In this document: piece after piece, positions 19,187-28,209 of the stretch | Layout: the number at the start of each line of letters is the position of its first letter | Position numbering within the stretch: position 1 is the stretch's first letter | From: Herbaspirillum sp. RTI4 | GTDB lineage: Bacteria; Pseudomonadota; Gammaproteobacteria; Burkholderiales; Burkholderiaceae_D | DNA: 64,000 nt | NCBI RefSeq assembly: GCF_034313965.1 | Contig: NZ_JAVIWQ010000002.1 | Span: forward strand, 1,550,001 to 1,614,000 | Direction of reading: 5' to 3' | The notes under the pieces: model-generated | Database searches by the model: none | Told to the model about the DNA's origin: nothing | What the model saw: only the letters and a program-made list of their open reading frames with translations | Position numbers and translations under genes: made by a program

Positions 19187-19858
19187 ATGGCCTATCAATT
19201 TGATTTCATTTCCACCTTCGACTACACCGGCGTGCTGGTCAAAGGCGTGCTGACGACGATAGAACTGATCGCCGTCGGCGGCGTCCTTGGAGTTGCTGTA
19301 GGCATCTTCGGAGCCTGGGCCCGCACACAGGGGCCGCGCTGGTTGCGGCCGCTGGTGAGTGCCTACGTCGAGCTGATCCGTAATACGCCGTTTCTGGTGC
19401 AATTGTTTTTCATCTTCTTCGGCCTGCCCAGCATCGGCGTGCAAATCACGGAGATGCAGGCGGCGATCCTGGCGATGGTGATTAACCTCGGGGCCTACGG
19501 TACCGAAATCATCCGCGCCGGCGTCAATGCGGTGAGTCGCGGCCAGATCGAAGCGGCGCAGAGTTTATCGATGTCGCGCATGCAAGTTTTCCGTCACATC
19601 ATTCTGCGTCCGGCGCTGCAAAAAATCTGGCCCGCGCTGTCGAGCCAGATTGTGATTGTGATGCTGGGGTCGGCGGTCTGTTCGCAAATCGCCGTCGAGG
19701 AATTATCGTTCGCGGCTAACTTCATCCAGGGTCGCAATTTCCGCGCCTTCGAAGCGTATCTGGTAGCGACCGCTTTGTATCTGATACTGGCGATCCTGTT
19801 ACGACAATTGCTGCGCTTGATAGACCGGCGCTTCATTTCGGCACGGAGGGCAGCATGA
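19187..19858 (+). CDS. Amino-acid ABC transporter permease (HisM/GlnP type), first subunit
   Basis: Inner-membrane permease of 223 residues in the polar amino-acid uptake family. About five hydrophobic segments are visible. The TTIELIAVGG and LVSAYVELIRNTPFLVQLFF stretches are typical of the N-terminal half, and the cytoplasmic EAA loop, which docks on the ATPase, reads QIEAAQSLSMSRMQVFRHII. It pairs with the permease gene that overlaps its end (ATGA), implying a heterodimeric membrane channel. Confidence 0.92.
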   Translation: MAYQFDFISTFDYTGVLVKGVLTTIELIAVGGVLGVAVGIFGAWARTQGPRWLRPLVSAYVELIRNTPFLVQLFFIFFGLPSIGVQITEMQAAILAMVINLGAYGTEIIRAGVNAVSRGQIEAAQSLSMSRMQVFRHIILRPALQKIWPALSSQIVIVMLGSAVCSQIAVEELSFAANFIQGRNFRAFEAYLVATALYLILAILLRQLLRLIDRRFISARRAA

Positions 19859-20511
19859 CTACTTTTTCCTTGTGGGACATCGTGCGCAATCTGCTGCTGG
19901 CAGGGCGCTGGACTATCCTGCTGTCGCTGATCACCTTTGTGACCGGCGGTCTGATCGGCTTGCTGGTGCTGTTTCTGCGTACCTCAAAGCGCCCGCTGCT
20001 GCGCCGCGCCGCCATGGTGTATATCGAAGTGTTTCAGGGAACGCCGCTGCTGATGCAATTGTTTCTGGCGTTCTTCGGGCTGGCGTTGTTCGGTTTCGAT
20101 GTGCCTGCCTGGTTTGCGGCGGGGCTGGCGCTGACTTTGTGGAGCGCATCTTTCCTCGCTGAAATCTGGCGCGGTTGCGTCGAAGCGATTCCGCGCGGGC
20201 AGTGGGAAGCTTCTTCGGTGCTGGCCATGGGCTATGTGCAGCAAATGCGCTACATCCTCTTGCCGCAGGCGCTGCGTATCGCCATTGCGCCTACCGTCGG
20301 TTTCGGCGTGCAAATCATCAAGGGTACGGCGCTCACTTCCATTATCGGCTTCGTCGAATTATCGAAAGCGGCCACCGTCATTACCAATGCCACCTTCATG
20401 CCCTTCACGGTGTTTGCCGTGGTCGGATGCTTTTATTTTGTGCTCTGCTGGCCTTTGTCCAAGTACAGCCAATTTCTAGAAAGGAAATTCAATGCCTCTC
20501 ATCGCCATTGA
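19855..20511 (+). CDS. Amino-acid ABC transporter permease, second subunit
   Basis: Second membrane subunit, 218 residues, with the same family pattern: YIEVFQGTPLLMQLFLAFFG near residue 60 and the EAA loop GQWEASSVLAMGYVQQMRYI. The start overlaps the previous gene by 4 bases. Its last 20 bases overlap the ATPase gene, which lies in another frame, so all three membrane and ATPase components are translationally coupled. Confidence 0.92.
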   Translation: MTTFSLWDIVRNLLLAGRWTILLSLITFVTGGLIGLLVLFLRTSKRPLLRRAAMVYIEVFQGTPLLMQLFLAFFGLALFGFDVPAWFAAGLALTLWSASFLAEIWRGCVEAIPRGQWEASSVLAMGYVQQMRYILLPQALRIAIAPTVGFGVQIIKGTALTSIIGFVELSKAATVITNATFMPFTVFAVVGCFYFVLCWPLSKYSQFLERKFNASHRH

Positions 20512-21223
20512 TGATGTCAAGAAAAGCTACGGCGCTAACCAGGTGCTCAAGGGCATACGGCTTGATGTAGAGCCGGGCGAAGTCATTGCCATTATCGGTA
20601 AAAGCGGTTCCGGGAAAAGCACGCTGCTGCGCTGTATCAACGGACTGGAAAGCATAGACGAAGGCGCTATCCGCGTTGCCGGTGCCTACCTTGGCACCAG
20701 CGAACTGGAACTGCGCACGCTGCGCTTAAAAGTCGGGATGATTTTCCAGCAGTTCAATTTATTTCCCCATCTGAGTGTGGGCCGCAACGTCATGATTTCA
20801 CCGATGGTGGTCAAGGGCGTCACGGAAAAAGATGCCCGCGCACTGGCTGTGAAAAATCTGGAACGGGTCGGTCTGGGTGAGAAATTCGACAGTTTTCCCG
20901 ACCAGCTTTCCGGCGGCCAGCAGCAGCGCGTCGCCATCGCCCGAGCGCTGTGCATGGAGCCGCAAGCCTTGCTGTGCGATGAAATTACCTCGGCGCTCGA
21001 TCCTGAACTGGTCAATGAAGTGTTGAGCGTGGTGCGCGGTCTGGCCGAGGAGGGCATGACGCTGATCATGGTCACGCATGAAATGCGTTTTGCACGCGAA
21101 GTCTGCGACCGCGTGGTCTTCATGCATCAGGGTAAGGTGCATGAAATCGGCCCGCCGGAAGCGATTTTCAGCGATCCGCAAACGCCTGAACTGAAACAGT
21201 TTCTGGGAGTGGCACGCGCCTGA
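20492..21223 (+). CDS. Amino-acid ABC transporter ATP-binding protein
   Basis: ATPase subunit of 243 residues for polar amino-acid import. Walker A is GKSGSGKST, the Q-loop is in [12 protein letters not shown], the ABC signature is LSGGQQQR, Walker B is [14 protein letters not shown], and the H-loop is in VTHEMRFA. Length and motifs match GlnQ/HisP-type proteins. A good AGGAAA lies upstream, inside the end of the permease gene. It ends the GntR-receptor-permease-permease-ATPase operon. Confidence 0.94.
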   Translation: MPLIAIDDVKKSYGANQVLKGIRLDVEPGEVIAIIGKSGSGKSTLLRCINGLESIDEGAIRVAGAYLGTSELELRTLRLKVGMIFQQFNLFPHLSVGRNVMISPMVVKGVTEKDARALAVKNLERVGLGEKFDSFPDQLSGGQQQRVAIARALCMEPQALLCDEITSALDPELVNEVLSVVRGLAEEGMTLIMVTHEMRFAREVCDRVVFMHQGKVHEIGPPEAIFSDPQTPELKQFLGVARA

Positions 21224-21319
21224 TAGCCCTGGGTTTTCTCTGTAAAAGCACCGTCCTGGCGGCATTCGCTGGCATACTCTGCATTCAGACAGACATCGCC
21301 CGCGAGAAGGAACTCATGC

Positions 21320-22045
21320 ATGACAAGCGCCGTTAAAAAAATCTACCCGGATCAATCCAGTCTGATCCGCCATCTTGCCGAATGGCTGACGGCGCGTATC
21401 GAAAACAGTAGCGGGCCGTTTGCGCTGGCGTTGTCGGGTGGTTCTACGCCGCGTCCTTTGTACGCTTTACTCGCCACGCCGGACTATGCGCGTCGCATCG
21501 ACTGGGCGCGATTGCATCTGTTTTGGGGCGATGAACGCTGCGTTCCGCACGACCATCCCGACAGCAATTACCGCATGGTGAAGCAGGCGCTGATCGCGCA
21601 TGTGCCGCTGCCGCAAGCGAATGTGCATGCGGTGCAGACCGGACTCACGCCGCAAGCCGCAGCGCGAGACTATGCCTTGCGCTTGCAAGCGTATTACGGT
21701 GCCGAGATGATCGATCCGGCGCGTCCCTTGTTTGATGTCAATTTGCTGGGAATGGGCGATGACGGCCATACCGCGTCACTGTTTCCCGGCACGGCTGCGC
21801 TGACGGAAGAAAAAGCGTGGGTCGTAGCCGTCGAAGGCGTCAAGCCGGAGCCGCGCATTTCGCTGACCTTTCCGGTGCTGGGAAGTGCGGCGGCAGTGGT
21901 GTTTCTGGTGGCCGGTGCAGCGAAAAGCAAAGTGGTCGAGGAGGTGCTGAACGGCGACCTGCGTTTTCCTGCGGCGCAGGTGCAGACCGATGGCGATTTG
22001 CTGTGGTTCATGGATGAGGCCGCCGGCGGGAAACCATGCGTATGA
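21320..22045 (+). CDS. pgl: 6-phosphogluconolactonase
   Basis: Hydrolyses 6-phosphogluconolactone to 6-phosphogluconate, the second oxidative step of the pentose phosphate and Entner-Doudoroff routes. The 241-residue product has the DevB-type signatures ALALSGGSTPRPLYALLA, HLFWGDERCVPHDHPDSNY and NLLGMGDDGHTASLFPG. These belong to the glucosamine-6-phosphate isomerase-like fold and distinguish it from the YbhE beta-propeller lactonases. No zwf or edd/eda genes adjoin. Its 3' end overlaps the next gene by 10 bases. Confidence 0.95.
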   Translation: MTSAVKKIYPDQSSLIRHLAEWLTARIENSSGPFALALSGGSTPRPLYALLATPDYARRIDWARLHLFWGDERCVPHDHPDSNYRMVKQALIAHVPLPQANVHAVQTGLTPQAAARDYALRLQAYYGAEMIDPARPLFDVNLLGMGDDGHTASLFPGTAALTEEKAWVVAVEGVKPEPRISLTFPVLGSAAAVVFLVAGAAKSKVVEEVLNGDLRFPAAQVQTDGDLLWFMDEAAGGKPCV

Positions 22046-22533
22046 AAAAAATCTATCTCGCGGGGCCGGATGTATTTCGCGCCGACTACGCCGCGCACAA
22101 GGACAGACTCAAGCAGCTCTGTCAGGCGGCGGGTTTATTGCCGCTTTGTCCGGCAGATGATGAGATTCCTGATGATCCTGATAGTCCCGATAGCCCCTTC
22201 TCGCAACGCATTTACGAACAAAACATCGCCCTCATCAATGCCGCCGATATCGTCATGGCGAATGTGCAGAATTTTCGCGGCAGCGAGCCGGATTCGGGAA
22301 CGGTGTTTGAAATCGCTTATGCCATCGGCAAAGGCAAAAAAGTCTGGTGCTATAACGTCCCCGTCATGAGTCTCCGGCAACAGATTCCCTGCGACAGCGC
22401 GGGTCGCGATGCGGACGGTTACGCCGTCGAAGATTTCGGCCTGTCACGCAACCTCATGCTGGCGCATTCCAGTGTGCAGATTAGCGGCGATGCACAGGCG
22501 TGTATCGCGGCCATCCAAGCCTATTATTCTTGA
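22036..22533 (+). CDS. Nucleoside 2-deoxyribosyltransferase-like protein
   Basis: Protein of 165 residues in the nucleoside 2-deoxyribosyltransferase superfamily, whose members exchange or hydrolyse the glycosidic bond of (deoxy)nucleosides. The N-terminal KKIYLAGPDVF motif binds the nucleoside, and GSEPDSGTVFEIAYAIGKGKK carries the acidic residue expected to attack the sugar. An Asp/Pro/Ser-rich loop (DDPDSPDSP) follows the second strand. Whether it transfers or only hydrolyses is not decidable here. It overlaps pgl by 10 bases and its stop codon lies inside a tandem repeat. Confidence 0.85.
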   Translation: MRMKKIYLAGPDVFRADYAAHKDRLKQLCQAAGLLPLCPADDEIPDDPDSPDSPFSQRIYEQNIALINAADIVMANVQNFRGSEPDSGTVFEIAYAIGKGKKVWCYNVPVMSLRQQIPCDSAGRDADGYAVEDFGLSRNLMLAHSSVQISGDAQACIAAIQAYYS

Positions 22534-22585
22534 ATCAGTAATTCTTGAATCAGTAATTCTTTAATCAGTAACTCTTGAATCAGCA
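22526..22585. repeat. Four-copy 15-bp tandem repeat containing the stop codon
   Basis: Units: ATTCTTGAATCAGTA, the same again, ATTCTTTAATCAGTA and ACTCTTGAATCAGCA. The first unit contains the TGA stop of the deoxyribosyltransferase gene (22531-22533). Because the unit is a multiple of three, further in-frame TGA codons recur in copies two and four. Confidence 0.92.
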
Positions 22586-22597
22586 AGGCGATTGCTG

Positions 22598-22642
22598 CGC
22601 TTGTCGTTTGGAAAATGACGACAAGCGAACGCGTGCTTTTTT
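22598..22642. terminator. Hairpin with T-run between converging genes
   Basis: Perfect 10-bp arms CGCTTGTCGT (22598-22607) and ACGACAAGCG (22618-22627), then nine bases and six T residues. The T-run is a little far from the stem, so it may be a weak or rho-assisted terminator for the plus strand. The Lrp gene ends within the T-run on the other strand. Confidence 0.6.
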
Positions 22643-23108
22643 ATAGCGGCAAAGCCGTTTCATATTTCACTTCACGCAGCGCCACGCTGGTGTTGACCTG
22701 CGACACGCCGGGCAGTTTAAACAGCACGTTATGCTGAAAGTCGTGGTAAGCCTCCATGTCCGCCAAGACTACCTTGACCAGATAATCCGACGTGCCGGTC
22801 ACTTCATAGCATTCCATCACTTCAGGCCGCAGTTTCATGGCCTCCTCGAAATTGCTCACCACCCCTTCGGCGTGGCGCGTCAGTGATATATGCAGCATGC
22901 AGCACAAGGGCAAGCCGACCTTGCGACGGTCCACCAGGGCCGCATAGCGCACGATGAAACCCTTCTCTTCCAGTTCTTTCTGACGACGCCAGCAAGGCGT
23001 TGCCGACATCCCGATTTTCTCCGCCAGATCGTTATTGGAAATATGGCTGTCGCGCTGCAATTCCTTCAGGATTTCAATCGAAGCAGCGTCAAGAGTGGAA
23101 TTTTCCAT
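22641..23108 (-). CDS. Lrp/AsnC-family transcriptional regulator
   Basis: Feast/famine regulator of 155 residues. The N-terminal helix-turn-helix (ILKELQRDSHISNNDLAEKIGMS, then TPCWRRQKELEEKGFI) precedes the RAM ligand-sensing domain (VMECYEVTGTSDYLVKVVLAD). It is divergently transcribed from the indolepyruvate oxidoreductase gene with only 142 bases between them. It therefore likely senses an amino acid, perhaps an aromatic one, and controls that gene and itself; this is inferred from position. Confidence 0.93.
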   Translation of the reverse strand: MENSTLDAASIEILKELQRDSHISNNDLAEKIGMSATPCWRRQKELEEKGFIVRYAALVDRRKVGLPLCCMLHISLTRHAEGVVSNFEEAMKLRPEVMECYEVTGTSDYLVKVVLADMEAYHDFQHNVLFKLPGVSQVNTSVALREVKYETALPL

Positions 23109-23250
23109 AAAGGCCTAAAAATAAAAATAGTTTTTCTGTGTGGACGAATTTGAGCGGCAGATAGGAATAATTTTTCTGGCTGCGAATCCTAACATTAGCC
23201 ATCAATAATACAAGCTGCCTGCATCTCATGGGCGGCGATGAGGAGACGCA

Positions 23251-26200
23251 ATGGATATGTCCACCAGGCAACTGCACACGCACGCTACCGCACTCAATAC
23301 AAACGACGGTTTGTCACCGCTGGCCGATGCCGCCTATCAACTCGACGACAATCTGCGCCGTCAGGAAGGTCATGTTTTTCTGACCGGAACGCAAGCGCTG
23401 GTGCGTCTGATGGTCATGCAGAAACTGTCCGACGTCGGGCAGGGCCTCAATACCGCCGGTTTCATCAGCGGCTATCGCGGTTCGCCGCTGGGTGCGGTGG
23501 ATCAGGAAGTCTGGCGCGGCAAGGCCCTGCTGGAATCGCACGGCATCGAATTTTTACCTGCCATCAACGAAGACCTCGGCGCGACGGCAGTGCTTGGTAG
23601 TCAGCAGGTCGGCAGCGACCCGCAGCGCAAGGTTGATGGCGTGTTCGCCATGTGGTACGGCAAGGGTCCCGGCGTGGATCGCGCCGGCGATGCCATCAAG
23701 CATGGCAACGCCTACGGTTCTTCTCCGCTAGGCGGCGTGCTGGTGGTTCTGGGCGACGACCACGGCTGCGTTTCTTCTTCCATGCCGCATCAGAGCGAGC
23801 AAGCGCTGATGGCGTGGAGCATGCCGGTCCTCAATCCCGCCAATATCGAGGAATATCTGGAGTTCGGTCTGTATGGCTGGGCGCTGTCGCGCTTTTCCGG
23901 CAACTGGGTCGGCTTTAAAGCGATTTCAGAAACGGTGGAAGGAGGTGCCGTGGTGCGCCTGCCGCAGAAAACTACCTATGTCATCCCTGACGATTACACC
24001 TATCCGAGCGACGGTTTGCATTACCGCTGGCCCGATCTTCCCAGTCTGGCGCTGGAAGAACGACTGAGCGAAAAACTTCATGCGGTGCAAGCCTTTGCGC
24101 GGCGCAATTCCATCGATCGGCTGGTCGTTGCTGCACCGGGTGCCACGCTGGGCATCATCAGTGCTGGCAAAGCCTATCTCGACCTGATTGAAGCCTTGCA
24201 GCGCATGGGTTTGCCGCAGCAACGGCTGGAAGAACTCGGCGTGCGGCTGTACAAACCCGGCCTGACTTATCCGCTGGAACGCAGTCGTCTGCTCTCGTTT
24301 GTCGCCGGGCTGGACGAAGTGCTGGTGGTCGAAGAAAAAGGCGCGGTGATCGAAGATCAGCTCAAGCAGATTCTGTACAACCTGCCGCAAGCAAGCCGTC
24401 CGCAAATTCTCGGCAAGACCGATGCGCACAACCAGCCGCTGCTATCGGCACTCGGTGAATTGCGGCCTTCGCGTATTGCGCCTGCGCTGATTCGTTGGCT
24501 GGGGCCGAAACTGCCGGCGCTCAAACTGCACGAACAGCAGCCGAAATTTTGCGCGGCCGATTTGCTCTCGAACGCGGCCGACGCCGTCAAACGCACGCCC
24601 TATTTTTGTTCCGGTTGCCCGCACAATACCTCGACCCGCGTGCCGGAAGGCAGTCGCGGACTGGCCGGTATCGGCTGTCATTTCATGGCGACCTGGATGG
24701 ACCGCAGCACCTTCAACTTGACGCAGATGGGCGGCGAGGGCGCGCCCTGGGTGGCGGCGTCGCGTTTCACCAATGAAAAGCATGTCTTTCAGAATTTGGG
24801 CGACGGCACCTACTTCCATTCCGGCTCACTGGCGATCCGGCAAGCGATTGCCGCACGCACGAATATCACTTACAAAATTTTATATAACGACGCCGTGGCC
24901 ATGACCGGCGGTCAGCCGGTGGACGGTACCTTGACGGTGTCGCAAATTGTGCAGCAAGTCAGTAGCGAAGGTGCGGCGAAAGTGGTGGTGGTGAGCGATG
25001 AACCAGAAAAGTATGCCGCCGTACCATTGCTGACCGGCGTCACGGTACATCATCGCAGTGAACTCGATTTTATCCAGCGCCAGTTGCGCGAAACCGAAGG
25101 CGTCACTGTCCTGATTTACGACCAGACCTGCGCGGCGGAAAAGCGCCGGCGGCGCAAGAAAAACAAACCGGGAAACATCGCTTTCCCCGATCCGCAACGA
25201 CGCATGATGATCAACCCTGCCGTGTGCGAAGGCTGCGGCGATTGCGGCGTGCAATCGAATTGTCTGTCTATTCTGCCGCTGGAAACCGAGCTGGGCCGCA
25301 AACGCCACATCGAGCAATCTTCCTGCAACAAGGATTATTCCTGCGTGGAAGGTTTTTGCCCCAGCTTCGTCTCGGTGTTGGGTGGGCAACTCAGAAAACC
25401 TGCCGCTGCCAAAGTTTCACTGGCCGATCTGGAACAGCAACTGAGTGCCTATCCTTTGCCTGCGGTCTGGTCTTTCGATAAACCGTTTGAAATGCTGGTG
25501 GCGGGTGTCGGCGGTACGGGCGTAGTGACGGTCGGTGCGCTCATTACCATGGCGGCGCATCTGGAAGGCAAGGGCGCGTCCACCCTCGATTTCATGGGCT
25601 TTGCGCAGAAGGGCGGCGCGGTCATGTCGCATGTACGGATCGCCGCTTCGCCAGCCGGACTCAATCAGGTGCGCATCGATTTGCAACAGGCAGATGCAAT
25701 TCTGGCCTGCGATCTGGTAGTGGCAGCGATGACGGATTCGCTATCGGTCATGCGTCACGGACACACGCAGGTGGTCGCCAATGATAGAGAAATCCCGACA
25801 GCGGAATTCACGCATAACCCTGACGCCAGCGTCAACAAGGCAGGTCTGTTCGAGAAAATCCGCGCGGCCGCAGGCGATACCAATGTGGAGTCCATCGACG
25901 CGCAGGATGTGGCGGCGCAAGTGCTGGGCGAGCCGATTGGTGCGAATATTCTGATGATGGGCTATGCCTGGCAAAAGGGTCTGGTGCCGGTGAGTCTGGC
26001 GGCGATGATGCGGGCGATTGAATTGAATAAGGTCGCGGTCGACATGAACAAGAAGGCGTTCACGCTGGGTCGTCTGGCGGCGGCGGATGCAGCGGCATTG
26101 AGCGGACTGGTTAAGCCGAGCGCGCAAGTGATTCAGTTTACAGCGCCGAAGTCATTAGAAGAGATGCTGGCGTTCAGGCAGGACTTACTGACCAAGTATC

Positions 26201-26820
26201 AGAATGCCAGCTATGCCGGACGCTATCTGGAGATAGTCCGTCGCGTGGAGCAAAAAGAACGCGAAGTTGATGGTGTGGAATCGAAAAAAACTTTATCCAA
26301 AGCTGTGGCGCGTTATCTGTACAAAGTAATGGCCTACAAGGATGAATATGAGGTTGCCCGCTTGCATAGCGACCCGGTTTTCATGGAGCAGATCGCCGCG
26401 CAATTCGAAGGCGATTACCGCTTGTCCTTCCATCTTGCTGCGCCGCTGGTATCGAAGAAGCGCAAGGGTTCCACGCTGGCTTTCAAGCGCGACTTTGGCG
26501 GCTGGATGCTGTCTGCCTTCAAGTTGATGGCACCGCTCAAGATCGTACGCGGCACACCGCTGGATATCTTTGGCTACACCGAAGAACGCAAGCGCGAGCG
26601 CGACTGGCGCGATGCCTATATTTCTTTGATCGACGACATTTGCCGCGATTTAAGCAAGGACAACAAGGCCGCAGCGCTGAAGCTGGCGCAATTGCCGGAG
26701 AAAGTGCGTGGTTACGGCCACGTCAAACTGGCGAACCTGGAACAAGTGCAGGTGGAGATGCGCCTGTTGAAGAGGCAGTTCAATGCGGTAGGGGAAGTAA
26801 TGACGTTCAAGCGCGCTTGA
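23251..26820 (+). CDS. Indolepyruvate:ferredoxin oxidoreductase, fused IorA-IorB type
   Basis: Large 1189-residue enzyme that oxidatively decarboxylates aryl- or branched-chain 2-oxo acids to acyl-CoA with TPP and iron-sulfur clusters. The N-terminal part (about 30-700) is IorA-like: pyrimidine-binding FISGYRGSPLGAVD, the cysteine set PYFCSGCPHNTSTRVPEG and TPP-binding GDGTYFHSGSLAIRQA. A Cys-rich segment around 650-705 (CEGCGDCGVQSNC, later CNKDYSCVEGFC) may hold an Fe-S cluster. The C-terminal IorB-like gamma domain begins near 745 (MLVAGVGGTGVVTVGALI). The ATG at 23251 follows AGGAGA. In aromatic amino-acid breakdown it would turn indole- or phenylpyruvate into acyl-CoA, which fits the neighbouring phenylacetate locus. 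Confidence 0.92.
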   Translation: MDMSTRQLHTHATALNTNDGLSPLADAAYQLDDNLRRQEGHVFLTGTQALVRLMVMQKLSDVGQGLNTAGFISGYRGSPLGAVDQEVWRGKALLESHGIEFLPAINEDLGATAVLGSQQVGSDPQRKVDGVFAMWYGKGPGVDRAGDAIKHGNAYGSSPLGGVLVVLGDDHGCVSSSMPHQSEQALMAWSMPVLNPANIEEYLEFGLYGWALSRFSGNWVGFKAISETVEGGAVVRLPQKTTYVIPDDYTYPSDGLHYRWPDLPSLALEERLSEKLHAVQAFARRNSIDRLVVAAPGATLGIISAGKAYLDLIEALQRMGLPQQRLEELGVRLYKPGLTYPLERSRLLSFVAGLDEVLVVEEKGAVIEDQLKQILYNLPQASRPQILGKTDAHNQPLLSALGELRPSRIAPALIRWLGPKLPALKLHEQQPKFCAADLLSNAADAVKRTPYFCSGCPHNTSTRVPEGSRGLAGIGCHFMATWMDRSTFNLTQMGGEGAPWVAASRFTNEKHVFQNLGDGTYFHSGSLAIRQAIAARTNITYKILYNDAVAMTGGQPVDGTLTVSQIVQQVSSEGAAKVVVVSDEPEKYAAVPLLTGVTVHHRSELDFIQRQLRETEGVTVLIYDQTCAAEKRRRRKKNKPGNIAFPDPQRRMMINPAVCEGCGDCGVQSNCLSILPLETELGRKRHIEQSSCNKDYSCVEGFCPSFVSVLGGQLRKPAAAKVSLADLEQQLSAYPLPAVWSFDKPFEMLVAGVGGTGVVTVGALITMAAHLEGKGASTLDFMGFAQKGGAVMSHVRIAASPAGLNQVRIDLQQADAILACDLVVAAMTDSLSVMRHGHTQVVANDREIPTAEFTHNPDASVNKAGLFEKIRAAAGDTNVESIDAQDVAAQVLGEPIGANILMMGYAWQKGLVPVSLAAMMRAIELNKVAVDMNKKAFTLGRLAAADAAALSGLVKPSAQVIQFTAPKSLEEMLAFRQDLLTKYQNASYAGRYLEIVRRVEQKEREVDGVESKKTLSKAVARYLYKVMAYKDEYEVARLHSDPVFMEQIAAQFEGDYRLSFHLAAPLVSKKRKGSTLAFKRDFGGWMLSAFKLMAPLKIVRGTPLDIFGYTEERKRERDWRDAYISLIDDICRDLSKDNKAAALKLAQLPEKVRGYGHVKLANLEQVQVEMRLLKRQFNAVGEVMTFKRA

Positions 26821-26831
26821 CGGTTTTGATT

Positions 26832-26859
26832 TGAATTGCCACTGATCAGTGGCAATTCA
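26832..26859. repeat. Perfect 28-bp palindrome after the oxidoreductase gene
   Basis: TGAATTGCCACTGA (26832-26845) and its exact reverse complement TCAGTGGCAATTCA (26846-26859) abut with no loop. It begins 12 bases past the stop. Without a T-run it is not a classical terminator; an mRNA 3'-end stabiliser or a protein site are both possible. Confidence 0.7.
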
Positions 26860-26934
26860 TCTCACAACAGTTCTGGCAGAAACAATCTCAGAATAGATCG
26901 TAAGAAGGATATCGAAAAAGCCAGAGGTATCCGC

Positions 26935-26959
26935 CATGGCCTCCGTTCAGGAGGCCATG
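26935..26959 (+). terminator. Hairpin between converging ior and paaJ genes
   Basis: Arms CATGGCCTC (26935-26943) and GAGGCCATG (26951-26959) with a 7-base loop, then TTGTTTAT on the plus strand. This suits termination of the oxidoreductase transcript. It sits just past the paaJ stop on the minus strand, where no T-rich tail follows. Confidence 0.5.
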
Positions 26960-26966
26960 TTGTTTA

Positions 26967-28169
26967 TCACACGCGTTCGATAATGATGGCAATGCCCTGA
27001 CCCACGCCGATGCACATCGTGCATAGCGCGTAGCGGCCGCCAATCCGTTCCAATTGATTCAATGCGGTCGTGATCAGTCGCGCACCGGAGGCCCCCAGCG
27101 GATGACCGATGGCGATTGCACCGCCGTTAGGATTGACATGCGCGGCGTCGTCGGCCAGACCGAGGTCGCGTGTCACTGCCAGCGCTTGTGCAGCGAACGC
27201 TTCATTGAGTTCGATCACATCCATCTGCCCCAGACTCAGACCCGTCAGCGCCAACACCTTGCGCGAGGCGGGCGAAGGGCCGAATCCCATGATGCGTGGT
27301 GCCAGACCGGCCGTTGCCATGCCCAGCACGCGCGCGCGCGGCGTCAGGCCGTATTTGCCTGCAGCCGCTTCAGAAGCCAGCAAGATGGCGCATGCGCCGT
27401 CGTTCACGCCCGAGGCATTACCGGCGGTGACGCTGCCGTCAGGACGCACTACGCCTTTGAGCTTGCCCAGCATTTCGATAGTCGTGTCAGGACGTGGATG
27501 TTCATCTTGCGTAAATAATTTCGGATCGCCCTTTTTCTGCGCGATCTGCACCGTCACGATTTCCTTATCGAAGAAACCGGCCGCCTGCGCTACTGCCCAG
27601 CGTTGCTGACTGCGAATGGCCAGGGCATCCTGGTCGGCGCGGTTGATGCCGAATTGCTGCGCCACGTTTTCCGCTGTTTCCGGCATGGAATCGATACCGT
27701 AGGCGGCTTTCATCAGAGGATTGACGAAACGCCAGCCGATGGTGGTGTCTTCGATTTTCGCTGCGCGGGAAAAAGCGCTTTCGGCCTTGGCCATGACGAA
27801 GGGCGCGCGGGTCATGCTTTCCACGCCGCCGGCGATCACGAGTCCGCTTTCACCGGCCTTGATGCCGCGTGCGGCAATGCCGACTGCATCCATGCTGGAA
27901 CCGCACAGGCGGTTGATGGTGGTGCCCGGCACTTCCACCGGCAAGCCGGCGAGCAAGCCCGCCATACGTGCCACATTGCGGTTGTCTTCGCCAGCCTGAT
28001 TGGCGCAGCCGTAGAACAGATCGTCGATGGCAGCCCAGTCAACACCGGGATTTCTTTCGATCAGTGCGCGGATCGGGATTGCGCCCAGATCATCGGCGCG
28101 CATGCTGGCCAGAGCGCCACCAAAGCGGCCGAAGGGGGTACGGATGGCGTCACAGATAAATGCGTTCAT
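26967..28169 (-). CDS. paaJ: 3-oxoadipyl-CoA thiolase (phenylacetate pathway)
   Basis: Cleaves 3-oxoadipyl-CoA to succinyl-CoA and acetyl-CoA and, in characterised systems, also the ring-opened 3-oxo-5,6-dehydrosuberyl-CoA. The 400-residue chain (E. coli PaaJ 401) has the nucleophile cysteine in NRLCGSSMDAV, GGVESMTRAPFVM, NEAFAAQALAV, GGAIAIGHPLGASGAR and the second active cysteine in LCTMCIGVGQG. It is the last gene of the minus-strand paa operon, 40 bases after paaK. PcaF of the beta-ketoadipate pathway is nearly identical in function, so the symbol follows from context. Confidence 0.92.
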   Translation of the reverse strand: MNAFICDAIRTPFGRFGGALASMRADDLGAIPIRALIERNPGVDWAAIDDLFYGCANQAGEDNRNVARMAGLLAGLPVEVPGTTINRLCGSSMDAVGIAARGIKAGESGLVIAGGVESMTRAPFVMAKAESAFSRAAKIEDTTIGWRFVNPLMKAAYGIDSMPETAENVAQQFGINRADQDALAIRSQQRWAVAQAAGFFDKEIVTVQIAQKKGDPKLFTQDEHPRPDTTIEMLGKLKGVVRPDGSVTAGNASGVNDGACAILLASEAAAGKYGLTPRARVLGMATAGLAPRIMGFGPSPASRKVLALTGLSLGQMDVIELNEAFAAQALAVTRDLGLADDAAHVNPNGGAIAIGHPLGASGARLITTALNQLERIGGRYALCTMCIGVGQGIAIIIERV

Positions 28170-28209
28170 GCAAATCCTTGTTTAAATAGTTGGGCTGGCG
28201 CGTCAGCGA

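Noticed and set aside
22526..22585. CRISPR-like array
   Set aside because: Units are 15 bp with no unique spacers between them, so it is a simple tandem repeat. The same holds for 4364-4402, 39495-39590 and 61363-61404.
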